64,000 bases of DNA, taken from assembly GCA_003457135.1 (NCBI GenBank), contig DMSQ01000046.1:1-64000 (forward strand), given 5' to 3'. The notes beneath the pieces were generated by a model. It saw nothing but the letters and a program-made list of their open reading frames with translations. It had not been told where the DNA came from and did not search any database. A program made the position numbers and the translations under genes. Positions 15,056 to 23,160 of this stretch are shown here, piece by piece; positions within the stretch are counted from its first letter, which is position 1; every line of letters begins with the position of its first letter. The DNA comes from Prolixibacteraceae bacterium (GTDB lineage: Bacteria > Bacteroidota > Bacteroidia > Bacteroidales > Prolixibacteraceae).

Positions 15056-15781
15056 TTAGAGATTGTCTGCGTTAAAACATAAACAGCGAATACATTTATC
15101 CGATTCACAAGATAAAGAATTGGCTAAGTCATCTATTTTTAGAAGGTTAATTTCTTTGCCTGATGCACTAATAAGGCCCAAATTATGTAGCGACCTGATT
15201 TCGCGGGAAAGTGATGGTCTGCTTACGCCAAAAAACTGGGCTAACTCTGTCTGCGATTTTTTCAGGACCAGTCTGTCAGAATTCTGCTCCCTGGCCTGTG
15301 ACATGAGGTAAACAATGAACCGTTCCTTTAATGATCGCTGAGAAAAGCAGGAGATTCGCTGGTAAAGGTATGATGCCCCTTCTGCAACCTGATTCAGGTA
15401 GTTCTTCAGAAAAGTCTGATTGTTTTGCATCATTTTTAAAACCTCGCTTTTTTCAATTTTCAGTACCACTACATCAGTCATTGCAATAACATCCATCGGA
15501 TAAACGATATCAACTCCCAACAGAAGGGCAGTTGAAAGGGCAGTTGTACTTTTTTGCTCAACTATCCGAAGAGAATTACCATTTTTACAGGTTATTTCAC
15601 CTTTAATTACTCCTTCTATCAGGATAATAAGGCTTTTCTGATACGAACCATTTCGGATCAGGCATTCATCTTTTAAATAATGCTGAATGCGATGTTCAAC
15701 CTGATTTAATAAACCGCTGATTTCAGGAAGGCTAATTCCGTCAAAAAGTGCGCAATTCTTAATATTTTTTAACTGGTCCAT
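15056..15781 (-). CDS. Crp/Fnr family transcription regulator
   Basis: This 241-residue protein has an N-terminal cyclic-nucleotide-binding-type beta barrel (residues about 10-120), a dimerisation helix, and a C-terminal winged helix with the recognition segment SQTELAQFFGVSRPSLSREI. The FNR-type N-terminal Cys cluster is absent. The last 20 residues instead carry four Cys (CESDKCIRCLCF), which is unusual and could hold a metal or a redox switch. The gene diverges from the heme-copper enzyme genes at 15966. DNR/NnrR-type regulators next to NO reductase genes respond to nitric oxide, so NO control of the neighbour is likely, but this is an inference. Confidence 0.85.
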   Translation of the reverse strand: MDQLKNIKNCALFDGISLPEISGLLNQVEHRIQHYLKDECLIRNGSYQKSLIILIEGVIKGEITCKNGNSLRIVEQKSTTALSTALLLGVDIVYPMDVIAMTDVVVLKIEKSEVLKMMQNNQTFLKNYLNQVAEGASYLYQRISCFSQRSLKERFIVYLMSQAREQNSDRLVLKKSQTELAQFFGVSRPSLSREIRSLHNLGLISASGKEINLLKIDDLANSLSCESDKCIRCLCFNADNL

Positions 15782-15876
15782 TATTTTAATGGCTGTAACA
15801 TAGGTTACCGTTTCCCGGACTGAAGATCAATATTTTTACAACAAATTAAGATAAAACTGTTTACAAGCACGTAGTA

Positions 15877-15897
15877 AAAATCAAAATATATGATTTT
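15877..15897. promoter_or_regulatory. Palindromic operator candidate for Crp/Fnr regulator
   Basis: AAAATCA-N7-TGATTTT is a perfect 7-bp inverted repeat in the 184-base divergent gap, 69 bases before the subunit II start and 96 bases before the regulator start. It resembles the TTGAT-N4-ATCAA type sites of Crp/Fnr proteins but has a wider spacer. A second inverted repeat, ATGGCTGT (15789-15796) and ACAGCCAT (15924-15931), flanks the gap but may be chance. Confidence 0.5.
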
Positions 15898-15965
15898 CTG
15901 TAAGTAGTTTTAACTAATCCTTAACAGCCATAAAAAAAACAAAAATCTTACTTAAAACAACGTCT

Positions 15966-16538
15966 ATGATTGATTCAAATGTTGTACTTAACGGACAAAC
16001 AATGGCTTATACATTCTATTGTATTGCCATTCTCCTGCTAATGGGATGGTTTGGTCTGAGAATAACCAGAAAAGGGAGCAGTAATAAAGTGATTCCCGGG
16101 CTGTTTTATTCTTTTGTTGGTCTGCTTGTGATATTGGGGGTATCCTTGCATATTGTTACCTATAACACTATCCCCTGGGTAGAAATGGACGTAAACAGAG
16201 CTAATTTAACGCCTGACAAAACGTTCACCATCGTTGTCGAAAATCACAAATTTCAGCTTCCTTCCGAAAAAATGATTGTCAGTTGCGATGACAAAGTATT
16301 GTTTGATGTCAGTTCGAAAGATCTCACCTACGGCTTTGGCGTTTTCAGACAGGACAATTCAATGGTTTTCCAGATGCAGGTTGTACCGGGTCATAAAAAC
16401 GACATTCTTTGGAAATTCGAAAAACCTGGTGTTTACACTATCCGTTCGACCGAATATTCGGGCCCTAAAGGTATCGCCATGATTGAAAAGGATGCAATTG
16501 AGGTGCTTGAATCAAGTTCAACATCAACCAACAAATGA
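15966..16538 (+). CDS. Subunit II-like cupredoxin protein lacking CuA ligands
   Basis: This 190-residue protein has two N-terminal membrane helices (about residues 12-30 and 43-63) and then a cytochrome oxidase subunit II-type cupredoxin domain. The fold signature is clear: SSKDLTYGFGV, FQMQVVPGHKNDILWKF, PGVYTIRSTEYSGPKGIAM. In CuA proteins these positions read DVxHGF and CxEYCGxGHxxM. Here the His is Tyr, both Cys are Ser (161 and 165), and the second His is Gly, with only Met172 kept. It therefore cannot bind CuA and probably passes no electrons by that route, which fits a quinol-using or otherwise divergent NO reductase. It overlaps the subunit I gene by ATGA. Confidence 0.8.
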   Translation: MIDSNVVLNGQTMAYTFYCIAILLLMGWFGLRITRKGSSNKVIPGLFYSFVGLLVILGVSLHIVTYNTIPWVEMDVNRANLTPDKTFTIVVENHKFQLPSEKMIVSCDDKVLFDVSSKDLTYGFGVFRQDNSMVFQMQVVPGHKNDILWKFEKPGVYTIRSTEYSGPKGIAMIEKDAIEVLESSSTSTNK

Positions 16539-18193
16539 CCCATTTAATTAAACTCAAAAGAAAACCTATGAATTTTACAAATACATTGCTCAACGGGGAA
16601 CAAGGTTTATTCAAGGAAAAAACCTTAACCCCCATGCAAAAACTAACGCTTCGTTTTGTCGTTGTCGGGTTGATTTATTATGGTCTTGCCGTAATCGAAG
16701 GTATGATCATGAGATTGTACGAAGTCGCGCCACTGCCAACCATTGAAACAAGCCAGTTCTTCGCCATAATGACGGCACATCCACTCGTTGGAATTTTCGG
16801 TTCGACCTATTCGATTGTTTTCGGGGCATTTTTATTCCTGGTACCGTTCCTGATGAAAAAACCTCTCTGGAGTTTTAAACTGGCAAACTGGACCTTTTTA
16901 TTGATTACAATAGGAACATTAACTTTCTGGTTAGCTGGTTTTATTTCTGAATATGCACCGCTTTACACTTTATACTGGCCATTACCAGCCGATTTCAGCC
17001 AGTTCAGCCCTCTGGGCGGCGCTGTTTTTATCGCAGGCATTGCGCTCGTTATGGTCGGAGCAGTATTTTTTGTGATCAACATTTTCAAAACTATCGTTTA
17101 TACTCCCGAAGGCTGGGAAAAACAACCTGCAGGCGCTCTGTTCGCTTCAGCTATCGGTTATGATGGCCTTCGTAACCTCTTCTCAAAAAAGAAGATTAAG
17201 AAAGAACATTTAGTTTCTTTACCAGTAGCTGCTATCGCACGTGGAACTATAGATGTTGCATTAAATGCAGGTATTATTCTATTCACCGGTGTACTTATTC
17301 TGGCTTATATGGTTAGTGCTTTGCTTGGTTTCGACCTGAAAGAAACGGCCATAGACGCACTTCTGTATAAAAACTGGTTCTGGTGGGGGCTCGATTTAAT
17401 TGCCGATGGGCTGGTACTGATCTTTGTTGCCGGAACCTGGTATTTACTGGCAATGATGATATCCGGAAAGGACTTGTTTATGCAGAACATAGCAAGGGCC
17501 GCTTTGCTGGTCGAATTAGTTGTTTCGTGGACGGTATGGTCTCACCATTTACTTTCAGACCAGGCACAACCGATCATGCTTAAAATTGTTTCCGGAGAGT
17601 TGGTTACAGCCTTCGAGCTAATTACCCAGGGTCTGGCATTTTTCATCACTCTGGCCACTTTGTGGAGCGCACGTCCTTTAAAAATGACCAACGAATTGAA
17701 ATTCTTACTCGGTGGCCTTACCGGATTTGCACTGGCTGTTCCGGCAGGTATTATGCAGGCTGATATGGGCCTAAACCGTATTTTGCACAATACGCAGTGG
17801 ATTATCGGACCTCATGTACATGTCGCTGTTCTGATAGGCTTAACAATGACGCTTTATTCAGCAATATACATTTTGTTCCCTGTTCTGACCAATGGGGCAA
17901 AACTGTACAGCCAGAAGTTAGCCAACTTCCATTTCTGGGCCCATCTGTTGGGCGGTATTGGCATGGGGGCATTTATGGGAATGGCTGGCTTAAAAGGTAT
18001 GCTACGCCGTACACTTTACCTGAATGGCGAATTTAACCTGTATATGATCCTGGCCGCGATTTGCGGAACGCTTCTGCTGCTGGCTTTTCTGGCCTTCTTT
18101 TACAACATTGTAATGAGTGTTGGGATAAACGGAGTGCTTGGCATATTCAAACCTTCAAAACTGAATAAAAAGGAATTGTTACCTACTGAATAA
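16535..18193 (+). CDS. Heme-copper superfamily catalytic subunit, NO reductase-like
   Basis: This 552-residue polytopic membrane protein has the heme-copper core. His82 lies in TAHPLVGIFGS (low-spin heme ligand). His337-His338 lie in VWSHHLLSD (CuB/FeB ligands), and His427 and His429 in IIGPHVHVAVLIG (heme ligands). The helix that normally gives the third CuB ligand reads FWWGLDLIADG, so Asp287 takes the place of His and the oxidase cross-linked Tyr is absent. That argues against an O2 reductase and for a nitric oxide reductase. As I recall, an Asp in this place was described for the gNOR group. Translation is coupled to subunit II by ATGA. An ATG at 16568 is a possible alternative start. Confidence 0.8.
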   Translation: MTHLIKLKRKPMNFTNTLLNGEQGLFKEKTLTPMQKLTLRFVVVGLIYYGLAVIEGMIMRLYEVAPLPTIETSQFFAIMTAHPLVGIFGSTYSIVFGAFLFLVPFLMKKPLWSFKLANWTFLLITIGTLTFWLAGFISEYAPLYTLYWPLPADFSQFSPLGGAVFIAGIALVMVGAVFFVINIFKTIVYTPEGWEKQPAGALFASAIGYDGLRNLFSKKKIKKEHLVSLPVAAIARGTIDVALNAGIILFTGVLILAYMVSALLGFDLKETAIDALLYKNWFWWGLDLIADGLVLIFVAGTWYLLAMMISGKDLFMQNIARAALLVELVVSWTVWSHHLLSDQAQPIMLKIVSGELVTAFELITQGLAFFITLATLWSARPLKMTNELKFLLGGLTGFALAVPAGIMQADMGLNRILHNTQWIIGPHVHVAVLIGLTMTLYSAIYILFPVLTNGAKLYSQKLANFHFWAHLLGGIGMGAFMGMAGLKGMLRRTLYLNGEFNLYMILAAICGTLLLLAFLAFFYNIVMSVGINGVLGIFKPSKLNKKELLPTE

Positions 18194-18211
18194 TATACAC
18201 TTACATTCTAC

Positions 18212-18244
18212 AAAGCCGTAGTTTTGAATAAAGATTACGGCTTT
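18212..18244 (+). terminator. Rho-independent terminator after NO reductase-like operon
   Basis: The 9-bp stem AAAGCCGTA/TACGGCTTT with a 15-base loop is followed by TGTATTTT, 18 bases after the stop codon of the catalytic subunit gene. Confidence 0.75.
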
Positions 18245-18347
18245 TGTATTTTCATCAAATCAGAAATGAACAATTGATAATATTACCAAACTGTAACTTC
18301 AACCCAGATTGCGTATTAATACCAATCTATAAAAGAGTTTAAAGTAT

Positions 18348-18355
18348 TATTTTTG
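18348..18355 (+). promoter_or_regulatory. Putative cysD promoter (-7 element)
   Basis: TATTTTTG fits the Bacteroidota TAnnTTTG element, 32 bases before the cysD start. A matching -33 TTTG at the usual distance is not clear. Confidence 0.4.
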
Positions 18356-18387
18356 GTGCGTTAAAAAACAACACGAAATCTAATTTA

Positions 18388-19296
18388 ATGACAGAATACA
18401 GTCTATCTCATTTAAAGGAACTGGAGGCCGAAGCCATTCACATCATTCGTGAAGTGGCTGCCGAGTTCGAAAATCCGGTGATGCTTTATTCCATCGGAAA
18501 AGATTCTTCAGTCATGGTTCGTTTGGCCGAAAAAGCTTTTTACCCCGGAAAAGTTCCGTTCCCGCTAATGCACATTGACTCGAAATGGAAATTCCGTGAA
18601 ATGGTCGAATTCCGCGATAACTATGCCAAAGAAAACGGATGGAACCTGATTGTTCATTCCAACATGTCAGCATTTGAAGCTGGTGTTGGCCCGTTTACCC
18701 ACGGAAGCAAAGTACACACCGATATTATGAAAACCCAGGCTTTGCTTGAAGGGCTTTCAAAATACAAGTTTGACGCTGCTTTTGGAGGCGCCCGCCGCGA
18801 CGAGGAGAAATCGCGCGCCAAAGAACGCATCTTTTCTTTCCGTGATAAATTTCACCAGTGGGACCCCAAAAATCAGCGTCCCGAGTTGTGGGACATTTAC
18901 AATGCCCGCGTCCACAAAGGCGAATCCATCCGGGTATTTCCGATTTCAAACTGGACAGAACTCGATGTCTGGCAATATATCCGACTCGAAAAAATCCCGA
19001 TTGTGCCACTTTATTTTGCAAAAGAAAGGCCAATAGTGAATGTTGACGGAAACCTCATCATGGTTGATGACGACAGGATGCCCAAAGAAATGGCCGCTAA
19101 AGCTGAAATGAGAATGGTACGATTCCGCACGCTGGGTTGTTATCCATTAACAGGGGCCGTTGAATCGGAAGCTGATACCATCGAAAAAATTGTAGAGGAA
19201 ATGATGACGGTGACAGTTTCGGAACGAACCACCCGGGTGATTGATTTTGATCAGGATGGATCAATGGAACAGAAAAAACGGGAAGGGTACTTTTGA
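18388..19296 (+). CDS. Sulfate adenylyltransferase subunit 2 (CysD)
   Basis: This 302-residue ATP pyrophosphatase-type subunit has the PP-loop MLYSIGKDSSVMVRLAEKAF near residue 32. It also has FGGARRDEEKSRAKERIFSF, and the terminal ERTTRVIDFDQDGSMEQKKR-EGYF tail that contacts CysN. With the CysN GTPase (19884) it makes APS from sulfate and ATP in the cytoplasm. Length and motifs are normal. Between it and cysN, normally adjacent, a four-helix-bundle gene and low-complexity repeats have been inserted. The window also encodes the APS reductase CysH (34795), so assimilatory sulfate reduction is supported. Confidence 0.97.
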   Translation: MTEYSLSHLKELEAEAIHIIREVAAEFENPVMLYSIGKDSSVMVRLAEKAFYPGKVPFPLMHIDSKWKFREMVEFRDNYAKENGWNLIVHSNMSAFEAGVGPFTHGSKVHTDIMKTQALLEGLSKYKFDAAFGGARRDEEKSRAKERIFSFRDKFHQWDPKNQRPELWDIYNARVHKGESIRVFPISNWTELDVWQYIRLEKIPIVPLYFAKERPIVNVDGNLIMVDDDRMPKEMAAKAEMRMVRFRTLGCYPLTGAVESEADTIEKIVEEMMTVTVSERTTRVIDFDQDGSMEQKKREGYF

Positions 19297-19414
19297 AAAA
19301 AGTTGTCGGGTTGTAGGAGTGAAAGGTTGTCAGGGTTGTCGGGGTTATCATTGTTTTCATTGTTTTCATTGTTAAAAACACTCTTTTAGGTGACCATTAT
19401 AAAATCAGTGCAAA
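19297..19414. repeat. Low-complexity GTTGTC/TTTTCATTG repeat after cysD
   Basis: Immediately after the cysD stop the sequence is made of GTTGTCGGG, GGTTGTCAGGGTTGTCGGGG and ATTGTTTTCATTGTTTTC words. They are the reverse-complement type of the ACAACGACAAC words on the other side of the four-helix-bundle gene (19775-19886), so the inserted gene is framed by inverted low-complexity DNA. Confidence 0.65.
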
Positions 19415-19777
19415 ATGAAAAGTTATAAAGAACTTGAAATATATACACAGGCATTTGATTTAGCCGTTCGGATATATTTCATGACGATTAAACTTCCCAA
19501 TCCCGACAAATTTGAAACTGGCAGTCAAATCAGACGTTCGAGTCAATCAATAAAAGATACGATTGTAGAAGGCTACGGCAGGAGAAGATATAAAGCCGAT
19601 TTCATTAAGTTTTTAGTTTATAGTCATGCTTCTTTACTGGAATCAACCTCTCAATCTGAATTTTTGAATACCATTCATCCTGAAACCGGATGGAATGAGA
19701 TCGTAGAAGAACTAAATAAACTTGGAGTTAAAATCTCCAATTTCATAACATACGTCGAATCCAACTGGAAAACTTGA
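19415..19777 (+). CDS. Four helix bundle protein (23S rRNA IVP family)
   Basis: This 120-residue, all-helical protein has the family pattern KSYKELEIYTQAFDLAVRIY, FETGSQIRRSSQSIKDTIVE-GYGRR, then FIKFLVYSHASLLES. This is the S23/IVP family first seen in 23S rRNA intervening sequences and related in fold to the Avd accessory proteins of diversity-generating retroelements. Its function outside rRNA is unknown. It sits alone between cysD and cysN, framed by repeats of opposite orientation, which suggests that it arrived as a small mobile unit. No reverse transcriptase or template repeat is present in the window. Confidence 0.85.
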   Translation: MKSYKELEIYTQAFDLAVRIYFMTIKLPNPDKFETGSQIRRSSQSIKDTIVEGYGRRRYKADFIKFLVYSHASLLESTSQSEFLNTIHPETGWNEIVEELNKLGVKISNFITYVESNWKT

Positions 19778-19794
19778 CAACGACAATAACAATT

Positions 19795-19886
19795 ACAACA
19801 ACGACAACAATTTTATTACAACAACGACAACTTTTTTATTACAACAACGACAACTTTTTTATGACAACAACGACAACTTTTTTATG
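19795..19886 (+). repeat. Four tandem 23-bp repeats reaching the cysN start
   Basis: Four direct copies of a 23-base unit, ACAACAACGACAACTTTTTT plus ATT or ATG, occupy 19795-19817, 19818-19840, 19841-19863 and 19864-19886. The first differs by a few bases. The last three bases of the fourth unit are the cysN start codon, and the third ends in another ATG (19861). That ATG opens an eight-codon frame, MTTTTTFL, whose TGA overlaps the cysN ATG as ATGA. Confidence 0.9.
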
Positions 19887-21818
19887 ACAACACCAACCTT
19901 GGATATATACTCCTACCTTGACCAGGACGAGAAAAAAGACTTGCTTCGTTTGCTGACCGCTGGTTCGGTTGACGATGGGAAATCAACATTGATTGGCCGT
20001 TTGCTGTTCGACAGTAAGAAAATTTACGAAGATCAGCTTTCGGCACTCGAACGCGACAGCAAACGGGTTGGACATGCCGGTGAAGAAATCGATTATGCCT
20101 TGTTGCTCGACGGTTTAAAAGCCGAACGCGAACAAGGAATCACTATTGATGTGGCTTACCGCTATTTCTCGACCAATAAGCGGAAATTCATCATTGCCGA
20201 CACGCCCGGACATACGCAATATACCCGGAACATGGTTACCGGCGCATCAACCGCCAACCTGGCCATTATCCTGATTGATGCAACCAAAGGAGTAATCACG
20301 CAAACCCGTCGCCATACATTTCTGGTTTCGATGCTCGGAATCAAACATGTAGTGCTGGCTGTCAACAAAATGGATTTGGTAAATTACGACCAGAAAGTAT
20401 TTGACGAAATTTGTGCTGAATACAAAGCTTTTATTACCCAACTCGATGTTCCGGATGTAAATTTCATCCCGATTTCAGCGCTGAAAGGCGAAAATTTGGT
20501 GGAACCAACTACCTTGATGCCCTGGTATCACGGCAAAAGCATGCTCGAATTTCTTGAATCGGTGCACATCAGCAGCGACCGTAACTTCGACGACATGCGC
20601 TTCCCTGTTCAGTATGTGCTTCGTCCCGACCTTGATTTCCGGGGATTCTCAGCCCGTGTGGCTTCAGGAATTATCCGAAAGGGTGAAAAGATTATGGTTC
20701 TGCCTTCCAGAAAGACTTCAACAATAAAAGAAATTATTACCTACGACGGAAACCTGGATGAAGCTTTTCCACCGCAATCGGTAACTATAACGCTCGAAGA
20801 CGAAATTGATATTTCGCGTGGCGATATGATTGTTTATCCGGATAATCTGCCTCGCGTGGAACGCCATTTTGAGGCCATGCTGGTATGGATGGACGAAAAA
20901 CCAATGGATCCTTGCGTGCAATTATTTCTCAAACATGCCAATAATACCACTCGTGTGCGGTTTGATAAAATTCAGTATAAAATTGATGTCAATTCACTTC
21001 AAAAATCGTCAGTCAATCATTTTGAGCTGAACGAAATTGGGCGTGTGGTACTTACTACCAACAAAGCTATTTTCTTCGATCCTTATAAGAAAAACCGCAG
21101 TACAGGTTCCTTTATTTTAATTGATCCGATAACCCACAACACAGTTGCGGTTGGGATGATTATAGATAAACTTAATTCCGAAGATTTGCCATCGAAAATA
21201 GTTGATGAAAAAACACTGGAAGCCAACAAAAGCCTCATCCATCGCGGTGAGTGCCTCGTTTCAGATGCGCAACGTGAAAAAAGATACAACCAGAAAGGCA
21301 CCACCATCTGGATTACCGGCCTGCATGGTTCGGGCAAAAATGAACTGGCTTTTACCCTCGAAAAAGAGCTGTTCGATCAAGGCGCTACGGTTGTTTTGCT
21401 CGACGGAAGTTCAATCCGTTCGGGACTTTCCAACGAACTTGACTTTTCGCCTGCCGACCGGGCCGAACACCTTCGCCGGGTGGCCCACATCAGCAAACTG
21501 TTGAATGACCAGGGAATCATTACCATTTGTTCGTTTATTTCTCCGGACGAAAGCATCCGGAAACAAGTTATACAGATTATCGGGGAAGATCGTTTTAATC
21601 TGATCTACATGGATGCTAGTCTCGAATTCTGCAAGAAGAACAAACCCGAATTGTACGAAAAATTTGAGCAGGGATTGATTGAAAACATACCGGGTGCCGA
21701 TCTTCCATTCACTGTTCCTGAAAATCCAACCTTGGTTTTGAAGCCTGAAAACCGGGCACAGAATACCAAAACCATCCTCGAATATATGGCCGATCTTAAG
21801 ATTTTCCCGATAGTCTAA
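19884..21818 (+). CDS. Sulfate adenylyltransferase subunit 1 with C-terminal APS kinase-like domain
   Basis: This 644-residue fusion has an N-terminal translation-factor-type GTPase (TAGSVDDGKSTLIGRLL, DTPGHTQYTRNM, NKMDLVNYD) as in CysN. It is followed by beta-barrel domains, and from about residue 470 by a CysC-like domain. The kinase part is odd. Its P-loop reads GLHGSGKNE instead of GLSGxGKST, and the usual DGDNVR substrate loop is DGSSIRSGL. PAPS synthesis by this domain is therefore doubtful. It may not be needed, because CysH here looks like a direct APS reductase. CysN hydrolyses GTP to drive APS formation with CysD. The start is the last ATG of the tandem repeat. Confidence 0.93.
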   Translation: MTTPTLDIYSYLDQDEKKDLLRLLTAGSVDDGKSTLIGRLLFDSKKIYEDQLSALERDSKRVGHAGEEIDYALLLDGLKAEREQGITIDVAYRYFSTNKRKFIIADTPGHTQYTRNMVTGASTANLAIILIDATKGVITQTRRHTFLVSMLGIKHVVLAVNKMDLVNYDQKVFDEICAEYKAFITQLDVPDVNFIPISALKGENLVEPTTLMPWYHGKSMLEFLESVHISSDRNFDDMRFPVQYVLRPDLDFRGFSARVASGIIRKGEKIMVLPSRKTSTIKEIITYDGNLDEAFPPQSVTITLEDEIDISRGDMIVYPDNLPRVERHFEAMLVWMDEKPMDPCVQLFLKHANNTTRVRFDKIQYKIDVNSLQKSSVNHFELNEIGRVVLTTNKAIFFDPYKKNRSTGSFILIDPITHNTVAVGMIIDKLNSEDLPSKIVDEKTLEANKSLIHRGECLVSDAQREKRYNQKGTTIWITGLHGSGKNELAFTLEKELFDQGATVVLLDGSSIRSGLSNELDFSPADRAEHLRRVAHISKLLNDQGIITICSFISPDESIRKQVIQIIGEDRFNLIYMDASLEFCKKNKPELYEKFEQGLIENIPGADLPFTVPENPTLVLKPENRAQNTKTILEYMADLKIFPIV

Positions 21819-21830
21819 CTAAGAAGATGT

Positions 21831-22628
21831 ATGTTATCAGCAAAACGGGTATTTAAATTGCACTCACATAACGCAATCCTCAAGGTTCTTGCAGGATTCG
21901 GCCGGTCCTTAAACAGATTGTACGAAAACAGAAACCATGACATCTATAGTAATGGTGAATTAACGATTTTGAGAAAAATATCCGGATTAAATCCCACGGT
22001 GATTATTGACGGAGGGGCAAATACCGGAGAATATTCATTGCTTGCCAATCAATATAATCATGACTGCAAAATTTATTCATTTGAGCCGGTAGAGGAAACA
22101 TTTCAGTGTTTAACCGAAAACGTAAAAAAATATAAAAACATTATTCCGGTCAGGAAAGGATTATATTACAAGAACTGTTCATGCGAAATAAATGTGTTTA
22201 ATTCACTTGAACACTCATCCATCTATGATATTCAGGGATTAAATTATAAATCGAAACAGAAACTTGAAATTGAACTTGTGTGTGGCGATGATTTCATGGA
22301 GCAAAACGATATTGACTCTATTGATTTTCTAAAACTTGATATTGAAGGTGCCGAATACGATGCGCTGATTGGATTTGAAAACAGCATCAGGAATGGTAAA
22401 ATAAAAGCCATCCAGTTTGAATATGGCTATATCAATATTTCAACAAAAAAATTACTGATTGATTATTACAATTTCTTTGAAGCTAACGGCTATTTGGTCG
22501 GTAAGATCTTCCCCAGGACGGTAGAATTCAGAAAATATGAATTTAAATACGAGGACTTTATTGGACCGAATTTCATTGCAGTGAAAAAATCAGAAACAGA
22601 ACTTATCCGTTCACTGCTCACAAAATAA
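21831..22628 (+). CDS. FkbM family methyltransferase
   Basis: This 265-residue SAM-dependent methyltransferase has the FkbM pattern: VIIDGGANTGEYSLLANQ (motif I), KIYSFEPVEETFQCL (acidic residue binding SAM ribose), and SIDFLKLDIEGAEYDALIGF, the diagnostic K-x-D-x-E-G-x-E signature. Members O-methylate sugars or natural products. It starts 12 bases after cysN and converges on the peroxiredoxin gene. The surroundings do not reveal the substrate. A surface glycan is a reasonable guess given the nearby polysaccharide locus, but this is inference. Confidence 0.9.
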   Translation: MLSAKRVFKLHSHNAILKVLAGFGRSLNRLYENRNHDIYSNGELTILRKISGLNPTVIIDGGANTGEYSLLANQYNHDCKIYSFEPVEETFQCLTENVKKYKNIIPVRKGLYYKNCSCEINVFNSLEHSSIYDIQGLNYKSKQKLEIELVCGDDFMEQNDIDSIDFLKLDIEGAEYDALIGFENSIRNGKIKAIQFEYGYINISTKKLLIDYYNFFEANGYLVGKIFPRTVEFRKYEFKYEDFIGPNFIAVKKSETELIRSLLTK

Positions 22629-22644
22629 TCAAATAACCAAACAC

Positions 22645-23109
22645 TTATCTCTGGCTGCGAATAACATTCAAGGCCACACTCGCATGCTTCTCCGGCGACA
22701 ATTGAGATTTGAATTTCTGAATCAACCTTCCTTCAGGATTGAAAACATAAGTCACACGTCCAGGTATTAAACCAAACAAATCGGATGGAACTCCCAGCAA
22801 TTTTCGTAACTCACCTGCAGTATCGGATAACAATGAAAATGGCAATTCGTATTTAGCCTTAAACCTTGCATGGGTGGCAGGCTTATCGCTACTCACACCA
22901 TAAACCACGGCGCCGGCATCAACCAAACGCTGAAACGAATCCCGAAAACTACAGGCTTCAATGATACATCCCCTGGTATCGTCTTTCGGATAAAAGTAAA
23001 TAACCAGGTATTTCCCGGTTATTGCAGAAATATCAATAGGTTCACGGGCTTCATTATTCAAAATAAAATGAGGAAGCTGATCTCCAATGATTAATCTTTT
23101 TTTCGTCAT
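22645..23109 (-). CDS. Peroxiredoxin, BCP/PrxQ type
   Basis: This 154-residue thiol peroxidase has YFYPKDDTRGCIIEACSFRD, in which the first Cys is peroxidatic and the second, five residues on, is the BCP-type resolving Cys. GVSSDKPATHARFKAKYELP and the terminal VTYVFNPEGR region complete the fold. The usual motif has T-P-G-C, and here it is T-R-G-C. It reduces hydroperoxides in the cytoplasm using thioredoxin, and a thioredoxin gene lies just upstream in the same orientation. Confidence 0.93.
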   Translation of the reverse strand: MTKKRLIIGDQLPHFILNNEAREPIDISAITGKYLVIYFYPKDDTRGCIIEACSFRDSFQRLVDAGAVVYGVSSDKPATHARFKAKYELPFSLLSDTAGELRKLLGVPSDLFGLIPGRVTYVFNPEGRLIQKFKSQLSPEKHASVALNVIRSQR

Positions 23110-23160
23110 ATTTCAGTCAGGTCTGGTAATCGTGTATCTTTATGGCTAATAACGAGGTAG

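Noticed and set aside
15063..15311. Plus-strand open frame inside the Crp/Fnr gene
   Set aside because: It is antisense to a clearly conserved regulator and has no protein-like motif of its own.
19795..19886. Four 23-bp tandem repeats considered as a small CRISPR array
   Set aside because: The copies are directly adjacent with no spacers, there are no cas genes, and the unit is low-complexity.
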